Assembly: GCA_947446855.1 (NCBI GenBank)
Contig: CANFIH010000014.1
Span: 1 to 42,762 of the forward strand
Origin: Burkholderiales bacterium
GTDB lineage: Bacteria > Pseudomonadota > Gammaproteobacteria > Burkholderiales > Burkholderiaceae_C
DNA: 42,762 nt
Direction: 5' to 3'
This document shows positions 11,939 to 21,393 of this stretch, in pieces. The notes beneath the pieces were generated by a model that saw only the letters and a list, made by a program, of their open reading frames with translations, was not told the origin of the DNA and searched no databases. The stretch's first letter is position 1. Every line of letters starts with the position of its first letter. The position numbers were made by a program, and so were the translations under genes.

Positions 11939-12958
11939 TTAACGTTGCCGGGACTGCGGATTAAGCGCTGGCATTTCCAGCATGTGCGAACCCGGCACTT
12001 TGTCCGACAGCAGCGCCTGTGCTCCGTGCCATGCCAGCTTGGGGGTCGCCAGTCGGCTCCCCGCATTCAAGAGCTTCTGCGGGTCCTGCGGCACGCCTTG
12101 CACCAGCACCTCAAAGTGCAAATGGGAGCCAGTGGAACGGCCTGTGGTCCCCACTTCTGCGATCTTTTGGCCGCGCTTGATCAGGTCGCCCTTCTTAACC
12201 AAAACCCTTGAGGAATGGGCATAGCGCGTGATCAGTTCATTGCCATGTTCCACCTCGATCAGGTTGCCATATTGCGGATGAAACTCTTGTGTCACCACCA
12301 CACCACCCGCTGCCGCAAAAATCGGCGTACCCGACTCGGCCGGATAATCCAGACCGGTGTGCAATGCGGAACGACCGGTAAATGGATCAATACGCCAGCC
12401 AAATGTTGAGCCCAGGTTCACATCCTTCACCGGCGCCTCGGTAGGCACCAACATTTTTCTGATCTTTTGCTCGAACAGGCGTGACTCAATCACGGTCATC
12501 ACGTCGGTGCGCTGGTTGGTGAGTTGGTCCAAATCAGCCAGAGCGGCCTGCAGTTCGTCCATGGACAGGTTGTGTTGCGCAATCAGTATGCCCCCCTGGC
12601 CTGGCCTGGTCTTGATGTCGCCCGGATTGATACCTGCCAGACCGGAAACCCGTTCACCCAGCGACTCCAGTTGCAGCAGTTTGGCCTGCATCTCGCCCAG
12701 TCGCTTGGCCATGACGTCGATGTTCTCACGCATGAAGCGGTCTTGCTGTGCCACTTCGTCACGGACAACCAGGCGCACGACAGCGCCGATCACGGGCCAA
12801 CCTTCACGCGCTCCCTTGAGAAATACCCAGTGGTAAAGGGTTGCAGACACCAACATCAGGCAAAGTGACAAGCCCAGCGCAGCCAACACCAAACGCAGAC
12901 CACTCAGCTGGACAGCGCGCACTCTGGAAAACCGCGCATCCGTGATAATCAATTGCAT
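11939..12958 (-). CDS. M23 family metallopeptidase, membrane-anchored (start trimmed to MQLIITDARF)
   Basis: Peptidase_M23 motifs HTGLDYPAESGTPIFAAAGGVV...GSHLHFEVLVQG; N-terminal TM helix and coiled-coil; located upstream of secA. Confidence 0.9.
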   Translation of the reverse strand: MQLIITDARFSRVRAVQLSGLRLVLAALGLSLCLMLVSATLYHWVFLKGAREGWPVIGAVVRLVVRDEVAQQDRFMRENIDVMAKRLGEMQAKLLQLESLGERVSGLAGINPGDIKTRPGQGGILIAQHNLSMDELQAALADLDQLTNQRTDVMTVIESRLFEQKIRKMLVPTEAPVKDVNLGSTFGWRIDPFTGRSALHTGLDYPAESGTPIFAAAGGVVVTQEFHPQYGNLIEVEHGNELITRYAHSSRVLVKKGDLIKRGQKIAEVGTTGRSTGSHLHFEVLVQGVPQDPQKLLNAGSRLATPKLAWHGAQALLSDKVPGSHMLEMPALNPQSRQR

Positions 12959-12979
12959 ACCCAATCCTTCTAAGGGGCC

Positions 12980-13285
12980 ATGAACCGCCGCAACCATGCC
13001 ATTACGCTGTTACAGGCGACCCAAGAGTCCGAAACCTTAAGCCGCCTGTGCGGGCTTGCCGTTGAATCCGCACAACGGCTGAAATCGATTGAATCCCTGA
13101 TACCAGGCTCGCTGCGTTCCTACGTGCAGCCCGGCCCTATTGAAGGGACGGTCTGGTGTTTGCTGCTAGCCAATAACGCCGCAGCGGCAAAAATAAAACA
13201 GCTCTTGCCCGCACTGGAGGCGCATCTGCGCTCGAAGGGTTGGGAGGTTACCGCAATTCGATTGAAGGTTCAAATGTCGCGCTAA
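12980..13285 (+). CDS. DUF721 / DciA-like protein
   Basis: 101 aa: LIPGSLRSYVQPGPIEGTVWCLLLANNAAAAKIKQLLPALEAHLRSKGWEVTAIRLKVQ; divergent from the M23 peptidase next to secA. Confidence 0.75.
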   Translation: MNRRNHAITLLQATQESETLSRLCGLAVESAQRLKSIESLIPGSLRSYVQPGPIEGTVWCLLLANNAAAAKIKQLLPALEAHLRSKGWEVTAIRLKVQMSR

Positions 13286-13317
13286 CCCCACTAAGTGGCT
13301 GGTTGCGGAAATAGAAG

Positions 13318-13393
13318 TGGTGCCGCTTGTCGGAATCGAACTGACGACCTACCGCTTACAAGGCGGTTGCTCTACCAACTGAGCTAAAGCGGC
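13318..13393 (-). tRNA. tRNA-Thr (anticodon TGT), CCA encoded
   Basis: Reverse complement GCCGCTTTAGCTCAGTTGGTAGAGCAACCGCCTTGTAAGCGGTAGGTCGTCAGTTCGATTCCGACAAGCGGCACCA folds as a 76-nt cloverleaf; anticodon loop CTTGTAA. Confidence 0.97.
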
Positions 13394-13446
13394 ACGGGCT
13401 GAATTCTAACCCACGGCGCAACGACATTTTGCCGTTGCACGCACAA

Positions 13447-13917
13447 TCACTTGATTCTGGTTAATGACGGGCGTCCGTTGCCCGTGGGACGCGGACCTTC
13501 CGGGTTGCCTGGATCCGCCTTGTCAGAAGTCACGCTGGTGAGCGTGACGGTCTGTACGTCAGACTCCACCCCGGGTGAAGGCGTGACTGAACTGGCGAGC
13601 AAGGGGAAGGCCATGCCCTGACCGTTTTCCCTCGCGTAGATAGCCAACACACGATCCACAGGCACCAGGATGTCGCGCGCTATACCCCCAAAGCGACCCT
13701 TGAATTCAATGTAATCATTGCCCAACTTCAAGGCACTGGTGGCATCGAAGCTGATATTCAGCACGATTTCACCGTCCTTCACAAACTCATTGGGAACACG
13801 CACGGTGTCGTCGACCAGCACCGCAATAAACGGTGTGAAGCCGTTGTCTGTGCACCATTCGTACAACCCCCGAATCAGGTAGGGCCGTGTGGAGTGAGAG
13901 TCTTTGGCGTCAATCAT
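13447..13917 (-). CDS. sspB: ClpXP protease specificity-enhancing factor SspB
   Basis: TRPYLIRGLYEWCTDNGFTPFIAVLVDD...VLNISFDATSALKLGNDYIEFKGRFGG; next to sspA. Confidence 0.95.
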   Translation of the reverse strand: MIDAKDSHSTRPYLIRGLYEWCTDNGFTPFIAVLVDDTVRVPNEFVKDGEIVLNISFDATSALKLGNDYIEFKGRFGGIARDILVPVDRVLAIYARENGQGMAFPLLASSVTPSPGVESDVQTVTLTSVTSDKADPGNPEGPRPTGNGRPSLTRIK

Positions 13918-13930
13918 GGGCCGGGCGGGA

Positions 13931-14542
13931 TTACTTGCGCATGACCTTTTCAGAGGGCGTCAGCGCCTCGATATAAGCGGGGCGCGAGAACACGCGTTCT
14001 GCATACTTCAGCAAGGGTGCAGCATTCTTACTGAGATCAATGCCGTAGTAGTCCAGTCGCCAGAGCAGCGGCGCGATCGCAACGTCGAGCATCGAGAAGT
14101 TATCACCCAGCATGTATTTATTCTTCATGAACACGGGCGCCAACTGCGTCAAACGATCACGGATATGGGCACGAGCCTTTTCCAATGCTTTCTCGTTTCC
14201 TTTGGATGCACGGGCCTCCAAAGTCACCACGTGCACAAAAAGTTCCTTCTCGAAATTAAGGAGAAACAGACGCACGCGCGCGCGATCAACCGGGTCACCG
14301 GGCATCAATTGCGGATGGGGGAAGCGCTCGTCAATATATTCGTTGATGATGTTGGACTCGTACAGAATCAGATCGCGTTCGACCAGAATCGGCACCTGCC
14401 CGTACGGGTTCATGACGCTGATATCTTCAGGCTTGTTGTACAAGTCCACGTCACGGATTTCGAAGTCCATGCCCTTTTCAAACAACACAAAGCGGCAGCG
14501 GTGGGAAAAGGGGCAGGTTGTTCCTGAATACAGCACCATCAT
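13931..14542 (-). CDS. sspA: stringent starvation protein A (GST fold)
   Basis: MMVLYSGTTCPFSHRCRFVLFEKGMDFEIRDVDLYNKPEDISVMNPYGQVPILVERDLILYESNIINEYIDERFPHPQLMP. Confidence 0.95.
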   Translation of the reverse strand: MMVLYSGTTCPFSHRCRFVLFEKGMDFEIRDVDLYNKPEDISVMNPYGQVPILVERDLILYESNIINEYIDERFPHPQLMPGDPVDRARVRLFLLNFEKELFVHVVTLEARASKGNEKALEKARAHIRDRLTQLAPVFMKNKYMLGDNFSMLDVAIAPLLWRLDYYGIDLSKNAAPLLKYAERVFSRPAYIEALTPSEKVMRK

Positions 14543-14556
14543 GGCAAGAGACTCCT

Positions 14557-14598
14557 AAAAATTAAAAAGAGTGGGCTGCCAATTGCAAGCCCACTCTT
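14557..14598 (-). terminator. Rho-independent terminator downstream of petC (petABC operon)
   Basis: On the - strand: AAGAGTGGGCT-TGCAATTGGC-AGCCCACTCTT followed by TTTAATTTTT (11-bp stem, T-rich tail). Confidence 0.9.
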
Positions 14599-14644
14599 CA
14601 ATGCCTTGGCGCTTTTGTGAAGCGCCATGACCTGACTGCAAATG

Positions 14645-15403
14645 TTACTTGACGTCTTTCCAGAACGCTGCATTCATGCGCCAGGTGAAGAAAGTCAAGA
14701 CGCACAGAAATAACAGAACCCAAACTCCCAAACGCACGCGTGTATTTTGCGCCGGCTCTGCCATCCATGCCATGTAATTCACCAGGTCGCCAACCGTCTG
14801 GTCGTATTGCTCAGGAGTCATGGTACCCGGGGTGAGTTGCTCCCAGCCCTTGAACACATGCACTTCGTGGCCATGCTCTTCAATGGTTTCATAAATCGGA
14901 GCGCGCTTGCCCTGCAATTGCCACAAAGCATGCGGCATGCCAATGTTGGGGAAAGCCAGATTGTTCCAGCCGGTAGGCTTGGTGTCATCTGCATAGAAGG
15001 TGCGCAGATAGGTGTACAGATAGTCTGCACCAGTGCCCATGCCTTGTGCTGCACGCGATCGCGTAATCACGGTGAGGTCGGGGGGGTTGCCACCAAACCA
15101 TTGCTTGGCTTGCCTGGGATCAATCGCAGCAACCATGGTGTCACCCACTTTTTCGGTGGTGAACAAGAGGTTATCTTTGATTTGCTGCTCCGTCAGCCCG
15201 ATATCCTTTAGGCGGTTGAAGCGCATGTAGGCAGCAGAGTGACAGTTCAAGCAGTAGTTCACAAAGACCTTGGCGCCATTTTGCAGGGCAGCCAAGTCAT
15301 TGGTTTTGGCCGGGGCTTTATCCCACGCGATGCCGCCAGTGTTGGCTTGAGCCGACAAGGACAAACCCAGAGCCATCAGAAGCGAAACGAGTACTTTTTT
15401 CAT
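14645..15403 (-). CDS. petC: ubiquinol-cytochrome c reductase cytochrome c1 (start trimmed to MKKVLVSLLMALG)
   Basis: Signal peptide, haem motif CLNCH (VNYCLNCHSAAYMRFNRL), C-terminal TM anchor; third gene after petA and petB. Confidence 0.95.
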   Translation of the reverse strand: MKKVLVSLLMALGLSLSAQANTGGIAWDKAPAKTNDLAALQNGAKVFVNYCLNCHSAAYMRFNRLKDIGLTEQQIKDNLLFTTEKVGDTMVAAIDPRQAKQWFGGNPPDLTVITRSRAAQGMGTGADYLYTYLRTFYADDTKPTGWNNLAFPNIGMPHALWQLQGKRAPIYETIEEHGHEVHVFKGWEQLTPGTMTPEQYDQTVGDLVNYMAWMAEPAQNTRVRLGVWVLLFLCVLTFFTWRMNAAFWKDVK

Positions 15404-15419
15404 GGTGTTTGTTTCCATT

Positions 15420-16832
15420 TCAGTGGGCAACAAAGTTGACGCGGCTTGGCACTGGCTTGGGAGTGCCGATGCGGCTCCACCAGGGCATCAAGATGAAGAA
15501 GCCGAAGTAGAACAGAGTGCCGATTTGGGACACACGACCACCCACATCAGACGGAGGCTGTGTACCCAGCCAGCCCAAAATCAGGAAGTTGAACACAAAC
15601 ACGGCGTACATGTACTTGTGCCAGCTCGCACGGTAGCGGATGGACTTGACAGGGCTGTAATCCAGCCAGGGCAGGAAGAACAGGACGACCACTCCGCCAC
15701 CCATCATCACCACACCCCAGAACTTGGCGTCAATGGACAGCATCATCGCGACAACGACAGCCGCAACAACAGCAATTACCGGCTTGAAGATTTTGGGCAG
15801 CGGGGCCTTGAAGATGCCAAACGCAGCGCCAGCCAGCACACAAGCAATCAACACGTACATCATTTCGCCTGTAACGGCGCGCAGCATGGAGTAGAACGGC
15901 GTGAAGTACCAAACCGGCGCAATGTGCAGCGGTGTCTTGAACGGGTCCGCCGGAATGAAGTTGTTGTATTCCAGGAAGTAGCCACCGAACTCGGGCGCAA
16001 AGAAGATGATCGCAGAGAACACCAGCAGGAACAGGCTCACACCATATATGTCGTGCACCGTGTAGTAGGGGTGAAAGGGGATGCCATCCAGCGGGTGACC
16101 GGCCGCATCACGCGGTGCATCGGGGCCCTTGATTTCCACGCCGTCAGGATTGTTCGAACCCACATCGTGCAGCGCCAGCAAGTGCGCAACCACCAGACCC
16201 AGCAGCACCAGCGGCACGGCGATGACGTGGAAGCTGAAGAAGCGGTTCAGGGTGGCGTCACCGACCACAAAGTCACCACGGATTAGCAAAGCCAGATCGG
16301 GGCCGACAAAGGGCACAGCGGCAAACAGATTCACGATCACCTGGGCGCCCCAGTACGACATTTGTCCCCATGGCAGCAAATAGCCCATGAAGGCTTCGGC
16401 CATCAGGCACAGGAAGATGGCACAACCGAAGATCCAGACCAACTCGCGCGGCTTCCGGTAGCTGCCGTACATCAGGCCGCGGAACATGTGCAGATACACC
16501 ACGACAAAGAAAGCCGAGGCGCCGGTGGAGTGCATGTAACGGATCAACCAGCCCCATGGCACATCACGCATGATGTATTCCACCGAGCCGAATGCCAGTG
16601 CAGCATCAGGCTTGTAGTGCATCACCAGGAAGATACCGGTAACGATCTGAATCACCAGCACCAACAGCGACAACGAGCCGAAGATGTACCAGAAGTTGAA
16701 GTTCTTCGGAGCGTAATACTCCGACATATGAACCTTGTAGGCGTCAAACGCAGTCGGGAACCGGTTTTCAAACCAGTTCGTGACCTTGGCACCAGCCGAC
16801 GCGTTGGGGGAAATTTCCTTGAATGTAGCCAT
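15420..16832 (-). CDS. petB: ubiquinol-cytochrome c reductase cytochrome b
   Basis: 470 aa multi-TM protein: WYIFGSLSLLVLVIQIVTGIFLVMHY, GASAFFVVVYLHMFRGLMYGSYRKPRE, HPYYTVHDIYG, EFGGYFLEYNNFIPADP. Confidence 0.97.
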   Translation of the reverse strand: MATFKEISPNASAGAKVTNWFENRFPTAFDAYKVHMSEYYAPKNFNFWYIFGSLSLLVLVIQIVTGIFLVMHYKPDAALAFGSVEYIMRDVPWGWLIRYMHSTGASAFFVVVYLHMFRGLMYGSYRKPRELVWIFGCAIFLCLMAEAFMGYLLPWGQMSYWGAQVIVNLFAAVPFVGPDLALLIRGDFVVGDATLNRFFSFHVIAVPLVLLGLVVAHLLALHDVGSNNPDGVEIKGPDAPRDAAGHPLDGIPFHPYYTVHDIYGVSLFLLVFSAIIFFAPEFGGYFLEYNNFIPADPFKTPLHIAPVWYFTPFYSMLRAVTGEMMYVLIACVLAGAAFGIFKAPLPKIFKPVIAVVAAVVVAMMLSIDAKFWGVVMMGGGVVVLFFLPWLDYSPVKSIRYRASWHKYMYAVFVFNFLILGWLGTQPPSDVGGRVSQIGTLFYFGFFILMPWWSRIGTPKPVPSRVNFVAH

Positions 16833-16844
16833 GGTGTGAGTCCT

Positions 16845-17459
16845 TTAGGCCTTCTTGTCTTCGCCGATCAGCAACTTGCTGTCGGACAGATACATGTGCG
16901 GCGGCACTTCGAGGTTGTCTGGAGCAGGCTTGTTCTTGAACACGCGCCCGGCCAGATCGAAGGTGGAACCATGGCATGGGCACAGGAAGCCGCCCTGCCA
17001 GTCGTCCGGCAACGAAGCTTGAGGGCCGGAAGTAAACTTGTCAGACGGCGAGCAACCCAAATGGGTGCAGATGCCCACAGCCACAAAGAATTCCGGCTTG
17101 ATGGAACGCCCTTCGTTCATAGCGTATTCCGGCGTCTGCTCACCGCGCTTTCGCTCAGACTTGGGGTCTGCCAGCTGACCATCAATTTTAGGCAGAGCAG
17201 CGATTTGCTCGGGCGTGCGACGCACAATCCAAACTGGCTTTCCGCGCCATTCCACGGTGAGCTTTTCACCAGGTTTGATCGCGGCGATGTCAACCTCCAC
17301 AGCGGCACCAGCGGCCTTGGCACGCTCCGATGGCTGGAAAGTGCTGACAAAAGGGATAGCGGCTGCAATACCGCCCACGGCTCCGGCACAACCAGATGCG
17401 ATCATCCAGGTGCGCTTACTGGCATCAATCGATTTGGTGTCGACTAGGGTTTCACTCAT
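16845..17459 (-). CDS. petA: ubiquinol-cytochrome c reductase Rieske iron-sulfur subunit
   Basis: Rieske motifs CTHLGCSP and CPCHGSTFD; Tat-like N-terminus. Start MSETLVDTK, or the in-frame ATG at 17471. Confidence 0.96.
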   Translation of the reverse strand: MSETLVDTKSIDASKRTWMIASGCAGAVGGIAAAIPFVSTFQPSERAKAAGAAVEVDIAAIKPGEKLTVEWRGKPVWIVRRTPEQIAALPKIDGQLADPKSERKRGEQTPEYAMNEGRSIKPEFFVAVGICTHLGCSPSDKFTSGPQASLPDDWQGGFLCPCHGSTFDLAGRVFKNKPAPDNLEVPPHMYLSDSKLLIGEDKKA

Positions 17460-17570
17460 GAGAATCCTCAATGAACATCACAACTAAGGGCAAACGTAGA
17501 TTGTAACTGAGCACCACAACTGAATTGGTCAGGTACATGTCAGACGAACAGCAAGCTCTGCGACAGTACA

Positions 17571-17594
17571 CTCCTATTTATTTTTAAAAAGGAG
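17571..17594 (+). promoter_or_regulatory. Possible hairpin pairing with the mscL Shine-Dalgarno
   Basis: CTCCTATTT-ATTTTT-AAAAAGGAG directly before ATTTCCATG of mscL; GGAG is the likely SD. Confidence 0.35.
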
Positions 17595-17600
17595 ATTTCC

Positions 17601-18029
17601 ATGGGAATGATGCAAGAGTTCAAGGAATTTGCTGTTAAAGGCAACGCCGTTGATTTGGCGGTCGGTGTAATCATCGGTGGCGCCTTTGGCAAGATTGTGG
17701 ATTCTGTGGTGGCAGATCTGTTCATGCCAATCATTGGGGCATTGATCGGCAAGGTGGATTTTTCCAACCTGTTCGTGGTTCTGGGCAGCGTTCCTGCAGG
17801 AACCGACACCTCGCTGGCGGGCTTGAAAAAGGCCGGCGTTCCCGTCTTTGCCTACGGCAATTTCGTCACCATCGCTGTCAACTTTGCAATTCTGGCCTTT
17901 ATCGTATTCATCATGGTCAAGCAACTCAACCGCTTGAAGAAGGCAGAGCCGGCAGTCGAGGCCGCACCGGCAGCCACCCCGGAAGACGTGGTGCTGCTGC
18001 GCGAGATCCGCGACAGCCTCAGGAAGTAA
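17601..18029 (+). CDS. mscL: large-conductance mechanosensitive channel MscL
   Basis: [47 protein letters not shown] signature. Confidence 0.97.
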   Translation: MGMMQEFKEFAVKGNAVDLAVGVIIGGAFGKIVDSVVADLFMPIIGALIGKVDFSNLFVVLGSVPAGTDTSLAGLKKAGVPVFAYGNFVTIAVNFAILAFIVFIMVKQLNRLKKAEPAVEAAPAATPEDVVLLREIRDSLRK

Positions 18030-18032
18030 GCT

Positions 18033-19076
18033 TCAGACAGCAGACAATGCCCGCGCCATCCGAATGGCCTCTATCAGGCTACTCGGATCGGCGCTACCGC
18101 TTGCAGCAATGTCGAAAGCGGTCCCATGGTCCGGGCTGGTACGCACCAGAGGCAGACCCAGCGTCACGTTCACTCCCTTCTCCACTCCCAGATACTTCAC
18201 CGGGATAAGGCCCTGGTCGTGGTACATGGCTACCACCGCATCAAATTCCGCGTCCCGCCCAGGCCGCTTGCGCGCACGCATGAATACAGTGTCCGGCGCC
18301 CAGGGGCCGGAAACATCACAGCCACCTTGAGCGGCCGCCCGCATGGCCGGGATAATCACATCCAACTCTTCACGGCCAAACAGCCCGCCCTCACCTGCAT
18401 GCGGATTCAGTCCAGCGACTGCTATGCGGGGCACCCTACCCAAAACCCGGGACAAAGACGCGTGCGTAATCAGCAGGGTTTGCAGCACATTGTCGAAGGT
18501 CACCGCATCTATTGCCTCCCGCAATGAGACATGGATGCTGACCAAGACCGTGCGCAGTTCATCATTTGCCAGCATCATGCGCACAGGCACTGCGGCAATC
18601 GGCTTACCCAGGTGTTCAGCGGCAACCGCCTGCAGCATTTCGGTATGACCCGGGAACTGATTGAAAGGCGCACCAGCGGCGGATAAGGCCTCTTTGTGCA
18701 GGGGCGCCGTGACCAACGCAGCAATTTCTCCACGCATGGCAGCGCGTGCCGCACTCAGCACGCAGCTTCCGGCAAAAGCACCGGCTTTCGCGCTCACCTG
18801 TCCCAATACAAGCGCTGCCAGTGCATCACCCTCCTGCAGCACCGGGATGCAACGCGGCGGGGTCTCCGATAGCCGATCCACCCTGTTGATCCGCGCCAAT
18901 GGGTAAGGCACCCCGGTACCCGTCAGGCGCTGCAAGGCACGCCGCATGGTAGCCACATCGCCCCAGACAAAACAGCCGGACAGGAGCGCAGGCTGCAGGC
19001 AGAAGGCTTTGGCAATGATTTCAGGACCAATACCAGCGGCATCGCCCATGGTGATGGCAATAGGAGGGTGCGACAT
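18033..19076 (-). CDS. pdxA: 4-hydroxythreonine-4-phosphate dehydrogenase (start trimmed to MSHPPIAITMGDAAGIGPEI)
   Basis: ITMGDAAGIGPEI, FPGHTEML, GLNPHAGEGGLFGREE, VAMYHDQGLIPVK motifs. Confidence 0.96.
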   Translation of the reverse strand: MSHPPIAITMGDAAGIGPEIIAKAFCLQPALLSGCFVWGDVATMRRALQRLTGTGVPYPLARINRVDRLSETPPRCIPVLQEGDALAALVLGQVSAKAGAFAGSCVLSAARAAMRGEIAALVTAPLHKEALSAAGAPFNQFPGHTEMLQAVAAEHLGKPIAAVPVRMMLANDELRTVLVSIHVSLREAIDAVTFDNVLQTLLITHASLSRVLGRVPRIAVAGLNPHAGEGGLFGREELDVIIPAMRAAAQGGCDVSGPWAPDTVFMRARKRPGRDAEFDAVVAMYHDQGLIPVKYLGVEKGVNVTLGLPLVRTSPDHGTAFDIAASGSADPSSLIEAIRMARALSAV

Positions 19077-19083
19077 AGGTGTT

Positions 19084-19839
19084 TCAGGCCGGGTTGGCAA
19101 TATCAATGAACTCATGCTCCAAGTCGAACCGACCCGCCACATGGGCAGCTACAGCAGGTGCGCCATAGCGCTCGCTGGCATGGTGACCGCAGGCAATGAA
19201 ACTGACCCCACTCTCGCGGGCGAAGTGGGCTTGCGGCTCGGAAATTTCGCCCGTGATGAACACATCGGCACCGGCGGCGATCGCATCTTCAAAATAGCCC
19301 TGGGCACCCCCTGTGCACCAAGCCACACGCCGCATGGAGCCCGGCTTGGCGGCAATCAGCGTGACCGGCCGCCCCAGCAATGTCTCGATATGGTCGGCCA
19401 ACGCATACGGACTAGCCATGACAGCGGAAGGCGCCTCACCCAAGCAGCCCAATTGCTGCTCACCAAACTGCTCTTGCACCACAAAACCCAAGCGCGCGCC
19501 CAGTTGGGCGTTATTACCTAACTCCGCATGTGCATCCAGCGGCAAATGGTAGGCGAACAAATTGATGTTGTGCTGCAGCAGCAGGGCCAGACGCTGGCGC
19601 AACCAGCCCGTAACTCGTCCATCGTGGCCACGCCAAAACAGGCCATGGTGTACAAAAATGGCATCAGCCCGGACGGCAACAGCAGCCTCAATCAATGCCA
19701 GACTGGCGGTGACGCCGGAAACAATTTTCTGGATCTCCATGCGCCCCTCCACCTGAAGGCCGTTGGGACCGTAATCCTTGAATCGCTCAGGCTGCAGCAA
19801 GCTATCAAAGGCGGATAAAAGTTGGGGGCGTTCAATCAT
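19084..19839 (-). CDS. Nif3-like dinuclear metal centre protein (YbgI family)
   Basis: FKDYGPNGLQVEGRMEIQKIVSGVTASLALIEAAV..ADAIFVHHGLFWRG; C-terminal FIACGHHASERYG. Confidence 0.93.
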   Translation of the reverse strand: MIERPQLLSAFDSLLQPERFKDYGPNGLQVEGRMEIQKIVSGVTASLALIEAAVAVRADAIFVHHGLFWRGHDGRVTGWLRQRLALLLQHNINLFAYHLPLDAHAELGNNAQLGARLGFVVQEQFGEQQLGCLGEAPSAVMASPYALADHIETLLGRPVTLIAAKPGSMRRVAWCTGGAQGYFEDAIAAGADVFITGEISEPQAHFARESGVSFIACGHHASERYGAPAVAAHVAGRFDLEHEFIDIANPA

Positions 19840-19848
19840 GGTTGCATT

Positions 19849-20190
19849 TCAATCCAGGGGGGCGGGAGTTGCGATTGTGAAGGCCAGCGACACATCCAGA
19901 TCACAATCGCAGCCGCAACCCGCGCCTATCCAGCGCCCCACAAGACGGTGCCTCAGGCCTTCTGCGGTGGGCTGCCCCAGGGCGGAACATCGATAGCGTT
20001 GCGTCGTCTGGTCCCAGCGCAAGGACTTACAGGGCCCGAAGCGACTGCGCGACAGCAACATTCCCAAAGGACAGGGCTCTGCAAGACAACAAATGCCACA
20101 GCCATTGCAAGCTGCGCCCGTTTGCGGCTTGGGCGGCGCCAGCGGCTGAATGTGAATGATCCGCTGCAACGGTAGTAGAGATTGGGGCAT
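19849..20190 (-). CDS. YkgJ-type cysteine-cluster protein
   Basis: ACNGCGICCLAEPCPLG...GPCKSL...YRCSALG; cysteine-rich zinc/iron-chelating cluster. Start trimmed to MPQSLLPLQ. Confidence 0.7.
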   Translation of the reverse strand: MPQSLLPLQRIIHIQPLAPPKPQTGAACNGCGICCLAEPCPLGMLLSRSRFGPCKSLRWDQTTQRYRCSALGQPTAEGLRHRLVGRWIGAGCGCDCDLDVSLAFTIATPAPLD

Positions 20191-20247
20191 TATGGGCTCT
20201 TTGGTGCAATGTAACGCCACGACGGCTGCAACCTACAATTTAGTCTT

Positions 20248-21393
20248 ATGAAAAAACTCTGGTCGATTTTTTCGCAGTCCGCCACGGTACTCCTGGCGGC
20301 CTATTTCGTCGTGATGACGCTCAAACCGCAGTGGCTAGGCCAACTGCCAGGTAGCGTGGGTGGCGCCGTGGCGCTCTTGGAAGCACCGGCACCAGCTGCC
20401 GGTGAGTCCCCCCCGGGAAGCCTGCGCGCTGCGGCACAAAAAGCCTCGGCCGCCGTCGTCAGCATCAATACCAGCCAGGCCGCGAAGAAGAATCCGAATG
20501 CCAACGACCCCTGGTTCAAATTCTTTTATGGCGACCAGGGCGAAGAGCCACAGGGCGGGCTGGGCAGTGGCGTTATCGTGAGCCAGAGCGGCTACATACT
20601 CACGAACAACCATGTAGTTGAAGGTGCGGATGAAATCGAGGTCATTCTGAACGACGGCAGACGCACCAAGGGCAAAGTAATTGGCACCGATCCGGACAGC
20701 GATCTGGCGGTGCTGAAGATCGGTCTGGAGAAGCTGCCCTCCATTGTTCTGGGCAATTCAGACACGATTCAGGTGGGTGACCAAGTGCTGGCCATCGGAA
20801 ATCCCTTCGGCGTCGGGCAGACCGTGACCAGCGGCATCGTCAGCGCACTGGGTCGCAACCAGTTGGGCATCAATACCTTCGAAAACTTTATCCAGACCGA
20901 CGCGGCCATCAACCCCGGCAACTCGGGTGGCGCTTTGGTGGACACCAATGGCAACCTGCTGGGCATCAACACGGCCATCTACTCCCGCTCCGGCGGAAGC
21001 ATGGGCATTGGCTTTGCTATTCCCGTGTCCACAGCCAAACTGGTGCTGGAAGGCCTCGTCAAGGACGGTCAGGTAACGCGCGGTTGGATCGGGGTGGAGC
21101 CCAATGATTTGTCGCCGGAGTTGGCCGAGACTTTTGGCGTGAAGGCCACCGAGGGCGTCATCATCACCGGAGTGCTGCAAAACGGCCCGGCTGCGAAGGC
21201 CGGGGTCAAACCAGGCGACGTCATTAACGCCATAGGCGAGCGAAAAATTTCCGACGTGACGCAGTTGCTATCGGTAGTCGCGTCACTCAAACCAGGCAAC
21301 GCTGCACGCTTCACCATTGAGCGTAAGAACCAGCGAGTGGAGCTAGACGTAACGCCTGGCGTGCGTCCCAAACCCAAGGCTCCTTCGCGCTAA
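20248..21393 (+). CDS. S1C trypsin-like serine protease, DegS/HtrA type (N-terminal TM, single PDZ)
   Basis: Catalytic regions TNNHVVEGAD, DSDLAVLKI, INPGNSGGALVDTNGNLLGIN; one C-terminal PDZ domain. Confidence 0.93.
   Translation: MKKLWSIFSQSATVLLAAYFVVMTLKPQWLGQLPGSVGGAVALLEAPAPAAGESPPGSLRAAAQKASAAVVSINTSQAAKKNPNANDPWFKFFYGDQGEEPQGGLGSGVIVSQSGYILTNNHVVEGADEIEVILNDGRRTKGKVIGTDPDSDLAVLKIGLEKLPSIVLGNSDTIQVGDQVLAIGNPFGVGQTVTSGIVSALGRNQLGINTFENFIQTDAAINPGNSGGALVDTNGNLLGINTAIYSRSGGSMGIGFAIPVSTAKLVLEGLVKDGQVTRGWIGVEPNDLSPELAETFGVKATEGVIITGVLQNGPAAKAGVKPGDVINAIGERKISDVTQLLSVVASLKPGNAARFTIERKNQRVELDVTPGVRPKPKAPSR

Noticed and set aside
13318-13393. tRNA-Thr as an integration (att) site
   Set aside because: No integrase, direct-repeat copy of the tRNA 3' end or foreign cargo is visible nearby; the flanking genes are core.
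15402-17447. + strand ORFs of 294 aa and 361 aa opposite petB/petA
   Set aside because: Same antisense artefact; petB and petA are unambiguous on the - strand.
17472-17570. Sigma-70 promoter for petA in the petA-mscL divergent region (TACAAT-like -10)
   Set aside because: A -10-like TACAAT exists on the - strand but I could not find a -35 at acceptable spacing, so no promoter was called.
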